A stretch of DNA of 64,000 nucleotides from Io17-Chloro-G2 sp965226915. Lineage in GTDB: Bacteria > Chloroflexota > Dehalococcoidia > Lucifugimonadales > UBA3495. The notes under the pieces are model-generated. The model was not told where the DNA came from and did no database searches. It saw nothing but the letters and a program-made list of their open reading frames with translations. The stretch is taken from positions 1 to 64,000 of the forward strand of contig CBDDEJ010000011.1 of NCBI GenBank assembly GCA_965226915.1, given 5' to 3'. This document shows, piece by piece, positions 16,931 through 26,118 of the stretch (position 1 is its first letter; each line of letters starts with the position of its first letter). A program made the position numbers and the translations under genes.

Positions 16931-18193
16931 ATGACAGGAATGAAGGCATTGATCGGCGCCAACTTGATCGACGGGACAGGATCACCGGTGTTGAACGATT
17001 CCGCGGTGTTGATCAACGGAGACCGGATAGAGATGGTTGGCCCCAGGGGGGCGGTGACCCTTCCCCCCGGCGTTGAGATTCTGGACGCCTCGGGCATGAC
17101 CCTGTTGCCGGGGCTCATCGATTGTCATGACCACCTGGCGTCTAAAGACTACCGGTTGGAATCACGGTGGGGCCTCAACGAGCCGGGCTCTTTGGGTCAT
17201 CTTCGCACCGCCAAAGCGTTGGAGGAGACCCTGGCCGCCGGTTACACCTGTGTAAGGGATGGCGGTGGATTGGACGCCGGGTTCAAGCACGCCATAGAAG
17301 AGGGTCTATATCCCGGACCGCGCCTTATGCTGTCGGTGAGCATCGTTTCTCCCACCGGCGGATTGGCCGACCGGGTGAGCGGTTCCGGCCATCACAGTCT
17401 TCACGATTCGGACCCCAGGCTTCCCACCGGCGTCGCCGACGGGCCGGAAGCCGTGAGAGCAAAGGTCAGGGAAATGGTCCGGGTGGGCGCAGACGTAATA
17501 AAATTCGCCACCACCGGCGGCGCAAGCTCGCGCCCCGGACACGGGCCTAAAGACATTGAATTTGGTCCCGACGAAGTAAAAGCGTTGCTAGACGAGTCTA
17601 AAGCCCTGGGCAGGCGCACCATGTGCCATGCGGTGGGCGGGCCCGGACTTCGCATGGCCATCGCCCAAGGCACCGGCTCTGTAGAGCACGGTTGCTACCT
17701 GGCCGAAGATCCGGACCTGCTAAAGATGATGGCGGACAACGGCATATTTTTGGTGCCGACATTCGAGGTTTACGAGTTCCACTCCACCATCAGCGCGCCC
17801 CATATGATCCAGCGGGCCAGTTCCCTAATGCAGATCCACGAACAAAGCGTTCACATGGCCCTTTCGGCCGGGGTGAAGGTCGTGGCGGGCACCGACGCCG
17901 GCGGATTCGTCCACGGCGACAACGCACGGGAAGTGGAACTGCTGGTGGAGCGGGGCATGTCCAATATGCAGGCGATTCAGGCCGCCACTGGCTGGGCCGC
18001 CGAGTGTGTTGACCTAGACAAGGAGATCGGGACCGTTGCGGCGGGAAAGCTGGCCGACCTGCTGGTGGTCAATGATGATCCTTTGAAGAATATAGCGGTG
18101 CTTCGTGACCGGGAAAAGATACAGTTGGTCATGAAGGGCGGCGAGGCATATATCAACAAGCTACCCGCCGCCGTCCCTCAACCGGTGGCTTAA
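16931..18193 (+). CDS. Metal-dependent amidohydrolase (imidazolonepropionase-like)
   Basis: 420 residues, amidohydrolase superfamily. Metal and active-site residues appear in order: HxH in 'LPGLIDCHDHL' (about residues 59-69), the Lys of 'DVIKFATTGG', His in 'MCHAVGG', His in 'GSVEHGC' and Asp in 'VVAGTDAGG'. The N- and C-terminal strands form the usual small composite beta domain ('GKLADLLVVNDDPL'). These enzymes hydrolyse cyclic amides, Xaa-Pro dipeptides or similar; the substrate is not deducible. The start is supported by GGAGGAG about 4 nt upstream of ATG 16931. It is transcribed from its own promoter and followed by a terminator, so it is likely monocistronic. Confidence 0.88.
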   Translation: MTGMKALIGANLIDGTGSPVLNDSAVLINGDRIEMVGPRGAVTLPPGVEILDASGMTLLPGLIDCHDHLASKDYRLESRWGLNEPGSLGHLRTAKALEETLAAGYTCVRDGGGLDAGFKHAIEEGLYPGPRLMLSVSIVSPTGGLADRVSGSGHHSLHDSDPRLPTGVADGPEAVRAKVREMVRVGADVIKFATTGGASSRPGHGPKDIEFGPDEVKALLDESKALGRRTMCHAVGGPGLRMAIAQGTGSVEHGCYLAEDPDLLKMMADNGIFLVPTFEVYEFHSTISAPHMIQRASSLMQIHEQSVHMALSAGVKVVAGTDAGGFVHGDNAREVELLVERGMSNMQAIQAATGWAAECVDLDKEIGTVAAGKLADLLVVNDDPLKNIAVLRDREKIQLVMKGGEAYINKLPAAVPQPVA

Positions 18194-18222
18194 CCCAGAA
18201 CCAAGACCGGAATATGACTGCC

Positions 18223-18268
18223 AAAGGGTCCGGTAGCGTTTGCTCAGGCTCGCTGCTGGACCCTTTTT
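18223..18268 (+). terminator. Rho-independent terminator after the amidohydrolase gene
   Basis: AAAGGGTCC (18223-18231) pairs with GGACCCTTT (18258-18266), with an inner GGTAGCG/CGCTGCT extension, and is followed by a short T run. It lies between the amidohydrolase stop and trmD, so trmD likely needs its own promoter or read-through. Confidence 0.8.
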
Positions 18269-18284
18269 AATTGATGGTCACTTA

Positions 18285-19034
18285 ATGCGCTTTCACGTAC
18301 TTACCTTATTCCCCCAGTCGTTCCCCGGACCGTTGGGCGACAGCATGGTGGGCATGGCTTGCCAACGGGGATTGATCTCAATTAAGGTCACTGACATCCG
18401 CGCCTACACCCACGATGCCCACGGCACCGCCGACGATTACCAATTTGGCGGAGGCCCCGGAATGGTCATGAAGCCCGAGCCTATATTCGAGGCTGTGGAA
18501 GCGGTTCTGTCAAACGTGGCTCCCGCAGACAGGCCAGGCGCCGAAGTGGTTCTTCTATCGCCCCAAGGCGAGGTCTTCAACCAGAAGATGGCAGAGGACC
18601 TGGCCAATAGCCCCGATCTGGTGTTGATATGCGGCCACTACGCCGGAGTGGACGACCGCGTCCGGCAGCGGCTGATCACCCGGGAAGTCAGCCTCGGCGA
18701 TTTCGTGCTGACCGGGGGAGAATTGGCGGCCATGGCGATGATAGACGCGATTTCCAGGCTGTCGCCAGGCGTGGTGGGCTCGATGGAAAACGTTACCCAG
18801 GACTCCATATCTTCAGGGCTGCTGCAACACCCTCTCTACACTCGCCCCGCCCAATTTCGGGAAATGGAAACACCCCAGATTTTGCTGTCTGGACATCACG
18901 CTGAGATAGAGAAGTGGCGGCGGCGCGAATCGCTGAGGAGAACCTTGGAACGCCGTCCCGGCATGTTGGGCGGTGTCCAACTTACCTCCGAAGACCTGGA
19001 GTATCTCCAATCGTTAGGCTACGACCGAGCCTAG
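18285..19034 (+). CDS. trmD: tRNA (guanine-37-N1)-methyltransferase
   Basis: SAM-dependent trefoil-knot (SPOUT) methyltransferase that forms m1G37 in tRNAs to prevent frameshifting. It has 249 residues from the ATG at 18285 (MRFHVLTLFPQSF). Seen are 'DYQFGGGPGMVMKPEP', 'LICGHYAGVDDRV' and 'SLGDFVLTGGELAAM', the knot and catalytic segments. An upstream alternative start would extend into the terminator hairpin and is rejected. trmD usually sits with rpsP, rimM and rplS; here it stands alone. Its TAG stop is part of the CTAG at which the 179-bp repeat (19031-19209) is inserted. Confidence 0.96.
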   Translation: MRFHVLTLFPQSFPGPLGDSMVGMACQRGLISIKVTDIRAYTHDAHGTADDYQFGGGPGMVMKPEPIFEAVEAVLSNVAPADRPGAEVVLLSPQGEVFNQKMAEDLANSPDLVLICGHYAGVDDRVRQRLITREVSLGDFVLTGGELAAMAMIDAISRLSPGVVGSMENVTQDSISSGLLQHPLYTRPAQFREMETPQILLSGHHAEIEKWRRRESLRRTLERRPGMLGGVQLTSEDLEYLQSLGYDRA

Positions 19035-19209
19035 AGGTCTGGCCGGAATGCCATTGGCCGGGTTTCGCGCTACGCCAGACAGACGTATTATAGTCTTATG
19101 TGGCATGATAGTATCTGTAATACGGTTCAAGAACCCACTCTTACATCGACAATCGTCGCTAAGAAAACGACGACTTGGGGAGAATCGGGGTTTCCGTCCG
19201 AGTTTCTAG
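19031..19209 (+). mobile_element. 179-bp CTAG-bounded MITE-like repeat, copy A
   Basis: Non-coding repeat that begins CTAGAGGTCTGGCCGG and ends CCGTCCGAGTTTCTAG. Four other copies lie at 25782-25960 (inverted), 49002-49180, 50783-50961 and 59459-59637, all 179 bp and nearly identical. CTAG at both ends fits a 4-bp target duplication; the inner ends are imperfect inverted repeats (roughly 11 of 18 matches). An internal TCGTCG/CGACGA hairpin sits near the right side. Here the left CTAG overlaps the trmD stop codon, so insertion did not change the protein. Confidence 0.85.
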
Positions 19210-20446
19210 GGGCGGGGCTGAGGTCCGGGCAGGTTTCGATATGTACGGTGGATCATCCGGCGAGCGAAACCTGGCGTTGCCACGTCTTGGCCCCGCCGGC
19301 GCTGGATTCAAGGGTAAAGTAGAACGTCGCGCCACGCTCGGCCTCGATTTCCGCCCAAATCTTTCCGCCGTGGCGCTGGACTATGCGCTGAACCGTGGCC
19401 AGCCCGATGCCAGTACCTTCAAATTCGGTATCCGAGTGTAGACGCTGGAATGCGCCAAATAGTTTATCGGCATAGGTCATGTCGAACCCAGCGCCATTGT
19501 CTTTGACGAAATAGGCTTTGCTTCCGTTGTGCCCGATGGCGCCAAACTCGATCAGGGCATCGGAGCGTTTAGCCGAATACTTCCAAGCGTTACCCATCAG
19601 GTTTTCCAGGGCTACCGCCAGCAACCTGGAATCCCCTTTGCCGACCACATTGTCCTGGATGGAAAACTCGACCATACGCTGCGGCTGCGCCGCTTTTAAG
19701 TCTTGAGCTACGGAATTTGCTATCTGGCTTAGATCTATATCAGCCGCCTCCATTTCACCGCGGGACAGCCGGGAGAACTCCAATAATCCCTCTATCATCT
19801 GTTCCATTTTCTGGGTTGAAGACCGCACCCTTTCCAGATACTCATTCGCCTGAACGTCTTCGCCTGAACGTCCATCTCACCCCCGTAATCTTATACAGGG
19901 CCTGGCCAAATCCGTTGATGCTGCGCAACGGCGCCCGAAGGTCGTGGGAGACGGAATAGCTGAATGCCTCCAACTCAGCCGTTCGTTCTTTGACCTGCCG
20001 GGCCAGGCTATCATTGAAGGCCTCTAGTTGTGTTTGCTGGTTCTTAACCTTTAAATTGGCCACCAAAATAAACGCAATCAGAAAAGTGAACAGACCGGAC
20101 ATAGTGGTTACCGTGGTTGACAGCACGGTGCCTTTGGCGTTGGCAACTTCGAAGGCCAGGTCTCGGGAAGGCCGGAATCTCAACTCTATGACGCCCAGGA
20201 TTTGACCGGATGGCAACCTTCTCAGAGGAACGTATGTCTCCACGAAATCTTGTCTAGGCCGTTCGGCCGAAGAATCTACGTTGTCCCGGCTATCAACATA
20301 CTTGGAACTAACGCCCTCGACCAAAGCACTGTCAAACAATTGAATATCATGCTTTTTAACGCCTGAGCTGTGACCATCGCTATCCCAGACCGATTCGCCG
20401 TTCAGGTTCAAAAGCCTCATTTGCTGGACATTCATGCCATTGGTTA

Positions 20447-22167
20447 TCCCGAATCCACCGATAGAGGGCGTGTCGCGACAGGGCGGATAGGGAAGGAAGT
20501 GCTCCTCTGAATCTGGGATAATGGTTTTATAACAGAAAACCGACCAGAAACAAGGAGCACCCAATAGATGCGACCACGCAACCACCTCGACCGCATCCAC
20601 ATCTCCTTCGACGACCACCGCCTGGTCAACAATGCCGGCCTGCTCCTTCCCGCCACCTTGGCCTTGCACCTCGGCCTTTCCCAACTGGTTGACCGGCGCC
20701 TGGACCTGGGCCGGGCCCCAGGCCGAGCCAACACCGGTGACAAGATGATGACGCTGGTGGCATCTGCGTTGGCGGGCGGCGACTGCATCGACGACGCCGA
20801 TGCGCTGCGCGCCGGCGGGACAGCCTGCACCCTGGGCAGTGTGCTCAAGGCGCCCTCCACCCTGGGCGCCTTCCTGCGCAGCTTTCGCTGGGGCCACGTC
20901 CGCCAACTGGACCGGGTGAGCCGCGAGTTGCTGGCCCGGGCCTGGCAGACCGGAGCCGGACCCGGCGACGCACCATTTACCATCGACCTTGATTCGACGA
21001 TCTGCGAGACCTACGGACTGGCCAAGGAGGGCGCCCGCCACCACGGCTACACCGGCGCCCGGGGCTATCACCCGCTGTTGGCCGTCGCCGCCGGCGCCGG
21101 CGACGTGCTGATGTCCCGGCTGCGCGAGGGCCGCGCCAACACCGCCCGCGGGGCCGCCCACTTCCTGCGGGAGACGGTGGGGCGGGTGCGCTACGCTGGC
21201 GCCAGCGGGCAGATCACCCTGCGGGCCGACAGCGGCTTCTATACCCACGCCGTGGTCGCCGTCTGCCGCAAGCTGGACGTGCGCTTCTCCATCACCATCC
21301 GCCAGCACAAAAGCCTGCGCAATCTCATCGAGGCCATACCCGAAGCTGCCTGGACGCCGATTCCCTACTGAATGGACGGCGCCGCCGCTGTGGCCGAGAC
21401 GACTTATACCCCCTTCCAGAGTGAGCCGGACGCCGCGCCGGTGCGGCTCATCGTCCGGCGGGTGCAGCCGACCCCCGGTTCCCAACTGGCCCTCTTCGCC
21501 ACCTACAGTTATCACGGCTTCATCACCGACCGGGACGGAGAGACCCTGGAACTGGAGGCCGACCACCGCCGCCACGCCGAGATCGAGAATGCGATACGCG
21601 ACCTCAAGTACGGCGTCGGGTTGAACCACATGCCGTCCGGCCGCTTCGCCGCCAACGGCGCCTGGCTGGCCGTCCAGGTGATGGCCCACAACCTGGCCCG
21701 CTGGACCGCGCGCATCGGCCTGGGCGAGCAGATCGTGACCACCAAGACCCTCAGGCGACGGTTCTTCTCCCTGGCCGGACGGCTCACCCGCTCGGCGCGC
21801 CGCCTCACCCTGCATCTGCCCCAGCGCTGGCCTTGGGAAACCCAGTTCAGTCGCGCCCTGGCCCGGCTGCGCGCCCTGCCACTCCCAGCCTGACGACCCG
21901 TCTGCAACTGACCCGCCATCCGGCCAACTGAACGTCCCGGCAAACTCGCGCCAGTCCCGGTCCGCGAGCGCCTCTTCCCGTGTCCTATCCCGCCATCTCG
22001 CTCAGCACAGCCACTGCAGACCGCCATCGGCGCCCCCAAAAGCGCCTGCGACCGCCCGCCAACCTCCCGTCTACCCGAATTCGAGCCCGGATCATCGCGC
22101 CTGCAACTCCCTCCCCCCTCTTCCGCTGTCCTCACCCCCTCCATCCGGGTCCATCGGTGGATTCGGA
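20447..22167 (+). mobile_element. IS1380-family element, copy 2 (1721 bp), inserted in a histidine kinase gene
   Basis: Left end TCCCGAATCCACCGAT, right end ATCGGTGGATTCGGA. The flanking tetramers are GTTA (20443-20446) and TTTA (22168-22171), a 4-bp target duplication with one later mismatch; the kinase frame rejoins exactly if one copy is removed. The element is inserted opposite to the kinase gene and carries the same RBS-covering hairpin as the other copies. Confidence 0.93.
20568..21893 (+). pseudogene. IS1380-family transposase, copy 2, with in-frame TGA at codon 268
   Basis: Same 441-codon reading frame as copy 1 but with TGA at 21369-21371 where copies 1 and 4 have TGG (Trp, in 'IPYWMDGAAAV'). 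It would therefore yield a 267-residue product lacking the third catalytic residue (Glu in 'HAEIENAIRDL'). The C-terminal frame is otherwise intact to 21893. Copy 3 carries the same stop at its own locus. Confidence 0.92.
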
Positions 22168-22602
22168 TTTATCCATGGGTAAATCACATCGAGGCCTTGT
22201 GGACCCGCCAACAGGTCCAACGTCAAGCTTTCGCGGTGCGCCATATCGGCGGTGTCCAGCAACTCTCCAACGGTCATGGCAGGGTCCAGACCCACCATGG
22301 AGAAACTGCCATTGATCATGGATTCTACAGTTATGGCGTCACCTGAGGCCCGCTCCTCCACGGCCCTAGCCAAGTTAGCCCCGGCCTGGTTTCCAATTAC
22401 TTGATAAACGATGATGGTGGCAGCGGTTATTACCATGATCGCAGTTGCCGCGAAGGCCAGTGACAGCCGGAAATCTCTCGTCCATTTCCATAGGCGCTGT
22501 GTTCCCATGGTTATTTGGCCAGGCTAACTTTTTGCAAGGTCGCCGGTCATTCCCTCACCTCGGGAATCCGCCGGATAATATGTATCGCAACCAGAGTGCC
22601 CG

Positions 22603-23055
22603 TTACCGTAATACTGTCACCTTGATGGAGTCCGAATGCGGTGCGGACCACGGAACATGGTCGCCTTTGGCGAACAACAGTCTGAGTGTATGCTCACCTG
22701 GTCCCAAGTCTAGGGTGGTTTCGACCTGACCTTTACCAAAATGCAGGTGCTGCAAGCTTCCGCTGGGAATGGGCTGGTCGAGACTAGGCAATTCCGAATC
22801 CACGATAATGTGATGATGGCCATGACCCGGACGGTAAACGCCATCTTCGCTGGCCGGTTCGATGACCAGATCGGCGGCGCCCATTTTAACTGTGAGAGGG
22901 CTCTTGACTTGTGCTCCGTCACGAGGCTCAATGAAGAACACTTTTCCATCCGCCTGGGGACCACCGCAAGCGGCCAATGCCAATAGGGTAGCACCCAACA
23001 ATCCCACCGAGATAATTAGTGAAATAGATTTAGCCAACATCTCCAAAATCACCAT
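22603..23055 (-). CDS. DUF4399-family lipoprotein
   Basis: About 150 residues with a hydrophobic signal and a lipobox (LLALAAC|GGP). The body contains 'HGHHHIIVDSELP', 'PIPSGSLQHLHFGKGQVETT' and 'LGPGEHTLRLLFAKGDHVPW', which is the DUF4399 pattern. The His-rich stretches suggest metal binding, but the function is unknown. The start is uncertain: ATG 23055 or ATG 23040 both give a proper signal peptide, and a longer frame to 23136 would put a long extension before it. It lies 94 bp upstream of the broken histidine kinase on the same strand. Confidence 0.75.
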   Translation of the reverse strand: MVILEMLAKSISLIISVGLLGATLLALAACGGPQADGKVFFIEPRDGAQVKSPLTVKMGAADLVIEPASEDGVYRPGHGHHHIIVDSELPSLDQPIPSGSLQHLHFGKGQVETTLDLGPGEHTLRLLFAKGDHVPWSAPHSDSIKVTVLR

Positions 23056-23423
23056 TCCTAAGCCTGATGTGATGCGGCGCTCCAAACAAGGCAAAAGCAC
23101 CGCCACCGAGGCCGAATTATTGCAACATCCACCCATACCTGACTTTCAGGTCAGTAACAATCGCGATTAGTTGTGAGGGCTCCCACGCCTATTTTTGCAT
23201 TCTAAATATGCCGGCCACGCATAATCAGCGGATGGACACCCATTTGCGGAAGGCGCTGAATAACCTATGCGGTGGGTGCGCCCACTGGTTTATTTCGATT
23301 AAATGCCGCCCTAGCAGTGGTGGTCGGGCAAAAGATTCTGCTGATCTTGGCGCCGCAAAGAGTATTGGCGATCACCCGTCTATCCAGAAAACAAAAGCCG
23401 TTCGAGATGGAGTCTGTAGCGAT

Positions 23424-23903
23424 ATGAGCAAGTCTGCGTTCAAATTTCACACCGGCCTCCGGGTCAGATGGATGGAGTGCGACGCCCAAGGCATCGTTTT
23501 CAACGGGGCGTACCTGAACTACCTGGAAGTGGGGCAGGCAGAGTATTACAGGAACTTGGGCTTCAGCATATACCGGATAGCCCAACGAGGCTATTTCGGT
23601 AGTGCTGTCGTCAAGGTAACAGTGGAATATAAGGCGCCGGCCAGGGTTGAAGATGACCTGGACATCTTCGTTGGGGTGTCTAATATCGGCAACACCAGCC
23701 TGACGCTGAACGCGGAAATCTACCCTCAAGGATCAGACCAAATTTTGACCGTCATCCAGTCGGTATACGTGGGTTACGATGCCGCTACCGGACAAACCAG
23801 ACCAGTTCCAGATGATGTTCGGAAGCTAGTCGATCAATTTGAATCCACCGGCGAAGTTCTCCCCCTGGACCAATTCCCCCAGTTGGCCGCGGCGGCGGCT
23901 TAA
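23424..23903 (+). CDS. Hot-dog fold acyl-CoA thioesterase (4-hydroxybenzoyl-CoA thioesterase-like)
   Basis: 159 residues from the ATG at 23424. The N-terminal block 'VRWMECDAQGIVFNGAYLNY' is the family active-site motif (catalytic Asp in ECDAQG), followed by 'LEVGQAEYYRNLG' and 'VEYKAPARVEDDLDIFVGV'. Members hydrolyse acyl- or aryl-CoA esters; the substrate is not predictable. GGAG sits 11 nt upstream of the ATG. A longer frame from 23208 has no similarity in its first 72 residues and is rejected. It is flanked by the lipoprotein gene (divergent) and an IS1380-type element. Confidence 0.85.
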   Translation: MSKSAFKFHTGLRVRWMECDAQGIVFNGAYLNYLEVGQAEYYRNLGFSIYRIAQRGYFGSAVVKVTVEYKAPARVEDDLDIFVGVSNIGNTSLTLNAEIYPQGSDQILTVIQSVYVGYDAATGQTRPVPDDVRKLVDQFESTGEVLPLDQFPQLAAAAA

Positions 23904-24110
23904 GAGATTTGCTCCGGCTGATTTCGCATCGCTTTACACCGCATCGCTTTACCCCACATTTCCCATATGGCTAAAAAGCTTTCTCAGTAATTCGTCGATG
24001 GTCTTTCAACCATTGGCTAATTATGGGCCCTTTTTGCGTGCTCCCAGCTATAATAACTCCATGATATGTCACTTTGCAGTAAGATGCCGTAGGCATCATG
24101 GAGGCACCTG

Positions 24111-25442
24111 ATGGGTGACGGCGAAAATGCCCCTCTCCGGCTCCAATTCAACCCCAAAGTCCGCCTGGAATTTCACGGCTCAACCATCACCTCCGACGCT
24201 GGTCTTCTTGCCTTTCGAGAGTTTGATGATGCCTTGGGCCTTACCGAAATCGCTGAGGACTACCTCCAGGAAAGCCGTACCGGACGCAATATCCTTCACC
24301 ACCTGGTTCCGCTGCTAAGACAGTCGATCTACAGCCGCTTGGCCGGCTACGACGACACCAATGACGCAGTGCGCCTTTCCCAAGACCCAGCCATGCGAGT
24401 GATCGTGGGATGGCAAGGCTCGGAGCGGAAAGGAGCCAGCACCAGTGAGATGGGCCGGTTCGAGACGGAGTTCCCGACCCAAGAGGACAACCTGAAGGGG
24501 CTGGCACGAATAAATACCCAGTGGGTGGAACGAGCTATGGCCCATACCCTACACCGGCGAGTAATCCTGGATATGGACAGTTCCGAGAGTCCAGTGCACG
24601 GCCAGCAGGAGGGAGCAGCCTATAACGGCCACTTTGAATGCGTCTGCTATCACCCTCTCTTTCTGTTCAACCAGTTCGGGGATTGTGAAGCAGCTAAGCT
24701 ACGGTCAGGCAACGTCCCCAGTGCCGATGATTGGCAAGAAGTCCTTGATCCGGTGGTGGAGCGTTATTTGACAGCAGCCTGACTGCTGCTGTTTCGTGCT
24801 GACGCCGCCTTCGCCAAGCCGGAGATATACGATTATCTGGAAGCAAGAAACATCGGCTACGCCATCAGGCTGCGGTCCAACCAGGTGCTGCAGCGGGAGA
24901 TAGCGCCCCGGCTGATACGGCCTACGGAGTGGCTTTCCCCGAAGCCCATCGTCTCCTATCATGACTTCGTCTACCAGGCCCAGAGCTGGAACGTTGCTCG
25001 GAGAGTGGTCTCTAAGGTGGAGTGGCGCCAGGGAGAACTGTTTCCCAGAGTGGGCTTCATAGTCACCAATCTGAGCTATCCAAACATCGGGATAGTCCGC
25101 TTTTACAATGGCCGAGGCACGGCGGAGCAATGGATAAAAGAAGGCAAGTACGCCCTGAACTGGACCAGGTTGTCCTGCCACAAGTTCGTGGCCAATCAGG
25201 TCAGGCTGGAGTTGTTCGTACTGGCTTACAACTTGGGCAACTCCATGAGAAGGCTAGCCTTACCGGAGGCAATGAAGCACTGGTCGTTGACCAGTCTGCA
25301 GACTAGGATGATCAAGACTGGAGGACGGTTGGTGCGCCATGCCGGAAGGCTGGTGTTTCAGCTTGCTGAGGTGCTGGTGAGCCGGGAAATGCTAGGCGGG
25401 ATACTGGAACGAATTGGTCGGCTTAGGCTGGCTCCTGGCTAG
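24111..25442 (+). pseudogene. Second IS1380-type transposase (distinct lineage) with in-frame TGA
   Basis: About 443 codons, unrelated at DNA level to the four copies above. The family core is clear: 'VILDMDSSESPVHGQQEGAA' then 'YNGHFECVCYHPLF', 'LLFRADAAFAKPEIYDYLE' and 'GTAEQWIKEGKYALNWTRLS'. TGA at 24780-24782 interrupts the frame between 'VERYLTAA' and 'LLLFRADAAF', just before the second catalytic Asp, with the same frame open on both sides. The stop lies in the loop of an ACAGCAG/CTGCTGT palindrome. The ATG at 24111 has GGAG upstream. I could not define the terminal inverted repeats; the element probably starts after about 24030 and ends soon after 25442. Confidence 0.88.
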
Positions 25443-26118
25443 TCCACTTTAGGAGCGTCGGGATTGGTTACGGTTACGGGGTCGCACAGGGCAAAAGAGC
25501 TTCCCAAGGGGGAGACTTGGGCGTAGACCAGCGGTTTGGGGCTTTTACGCTTGGCAGTACAGTGGTTGCCCAATGAAAGCGGGGACTTTGAGTGAATCAG
25601 GCCGCATCAGACCGCATTTGACGCCCTTGGAATGCGGGATTATATTTGGCGGTATCCCCGCGGGAGCTATATCCAGGAAAGGTGGTTTGATCTGGGGAAT
25701 CCCGGCTAGAACCACTGGGAAATCCATCGCGGCGTCCATACAAAGGGAACCTCATTCAAGCCATTTTTCATCTAACCCATTCTAGAAACTCGGACGGAAA
25801 CCCCGATTCTCCCCAAGCCGTCGTTTTCTCAGCGACGATTGTCGATGTAACAGTGGGTTCTTGAACCATATTACAGATACTATCATGCCACATAAGACTA
25901 TAATACGTCTATCTGGCGTAGCGCGAAACCCGGCCAATGGCTTTCCGGCCAGACTTCTAGGACGTCTCGAGTTCTTGTAGTTCCTCTCTGGTACGATAGA
26001 CTAGAACATCACATCCACGATAACCGTTGACTTGCATTAATCCCCGCGCCGCAAAAAATGCTAGCTCGTTGTCTCGATCAACCATGATCAACCACCGACC
26101 ATTAAAGGAGGCTCACCC
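25443..26118. other. Non-coding stretch between IS1380-type transposase and aminotransferase
   Basis: 676 bp without a supportable gene. The first part (to 25781) presumably includes the right end of the IS and an open frame of 70 codons (25573-25785) with no recognisable features. The middle is 179-bp repeat copy B. The last 158 bp lead into the aminotransferase, with a strong AAAGGAGG ribosome-binding site at 26105-26112. Confidence 0.5.
25782..25960 (-). mobile_element. 179-bp CTAG-bounded MITE-like repeat, copy B (inverted)
   Basis: Same repeat as copy A in reverse orientation: begins CTAGAAACTCGGACGG and ends CCGGCCAGACTTCTAG. It has a few private substitutions (for example TTCTCAGCGACGA and TATCTGGCG). 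It lies about 160 bp upstream of the aminotransferase start. Confidence 0.85.

Larger units (their letters stand above)
19253..22508 (-). pseudogene. Membrane sensor histidine kinase, split by IS1380-type copy 2 and frameshifted
   Basis: The 5' part (22508-22168) encodes an N-terminal TM and sensor region. The 3' part (20446-19253) encodes the rest of the extracytoplasmic domain, a second TM, the H-box 'SVSHDLRAPLRSINGFG', the N-box 'ENLMGNAWKYS', 'DNGAGFD' and 'GTGIGLATV'. Removing the IS and one target copy rejoins the frame as ...VIYPWI-TNGMNV.... The catalytic part is also frameshifted: GACGTTCAGGCGAA is duplicated in tandem (14 bp, about 19842-19870) and a further single-base loss is likely near 19898, between the H-box and 'EYLERVRSSTQKMEQ'. 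No response regulator is adjacent. Non-functional as it stands. Confidence 0.88.

Noticed and set aside
24780..24782. TGA in the second IS1380-type transposase as a possible selenocysteine codon
   Set aside because: No Cys is expected at this place in the family. The only hairpin nearby has the TGA in its loop rather than 16-37 nt upstream of a G-containing loop, and other transposases here also carry plain stops.
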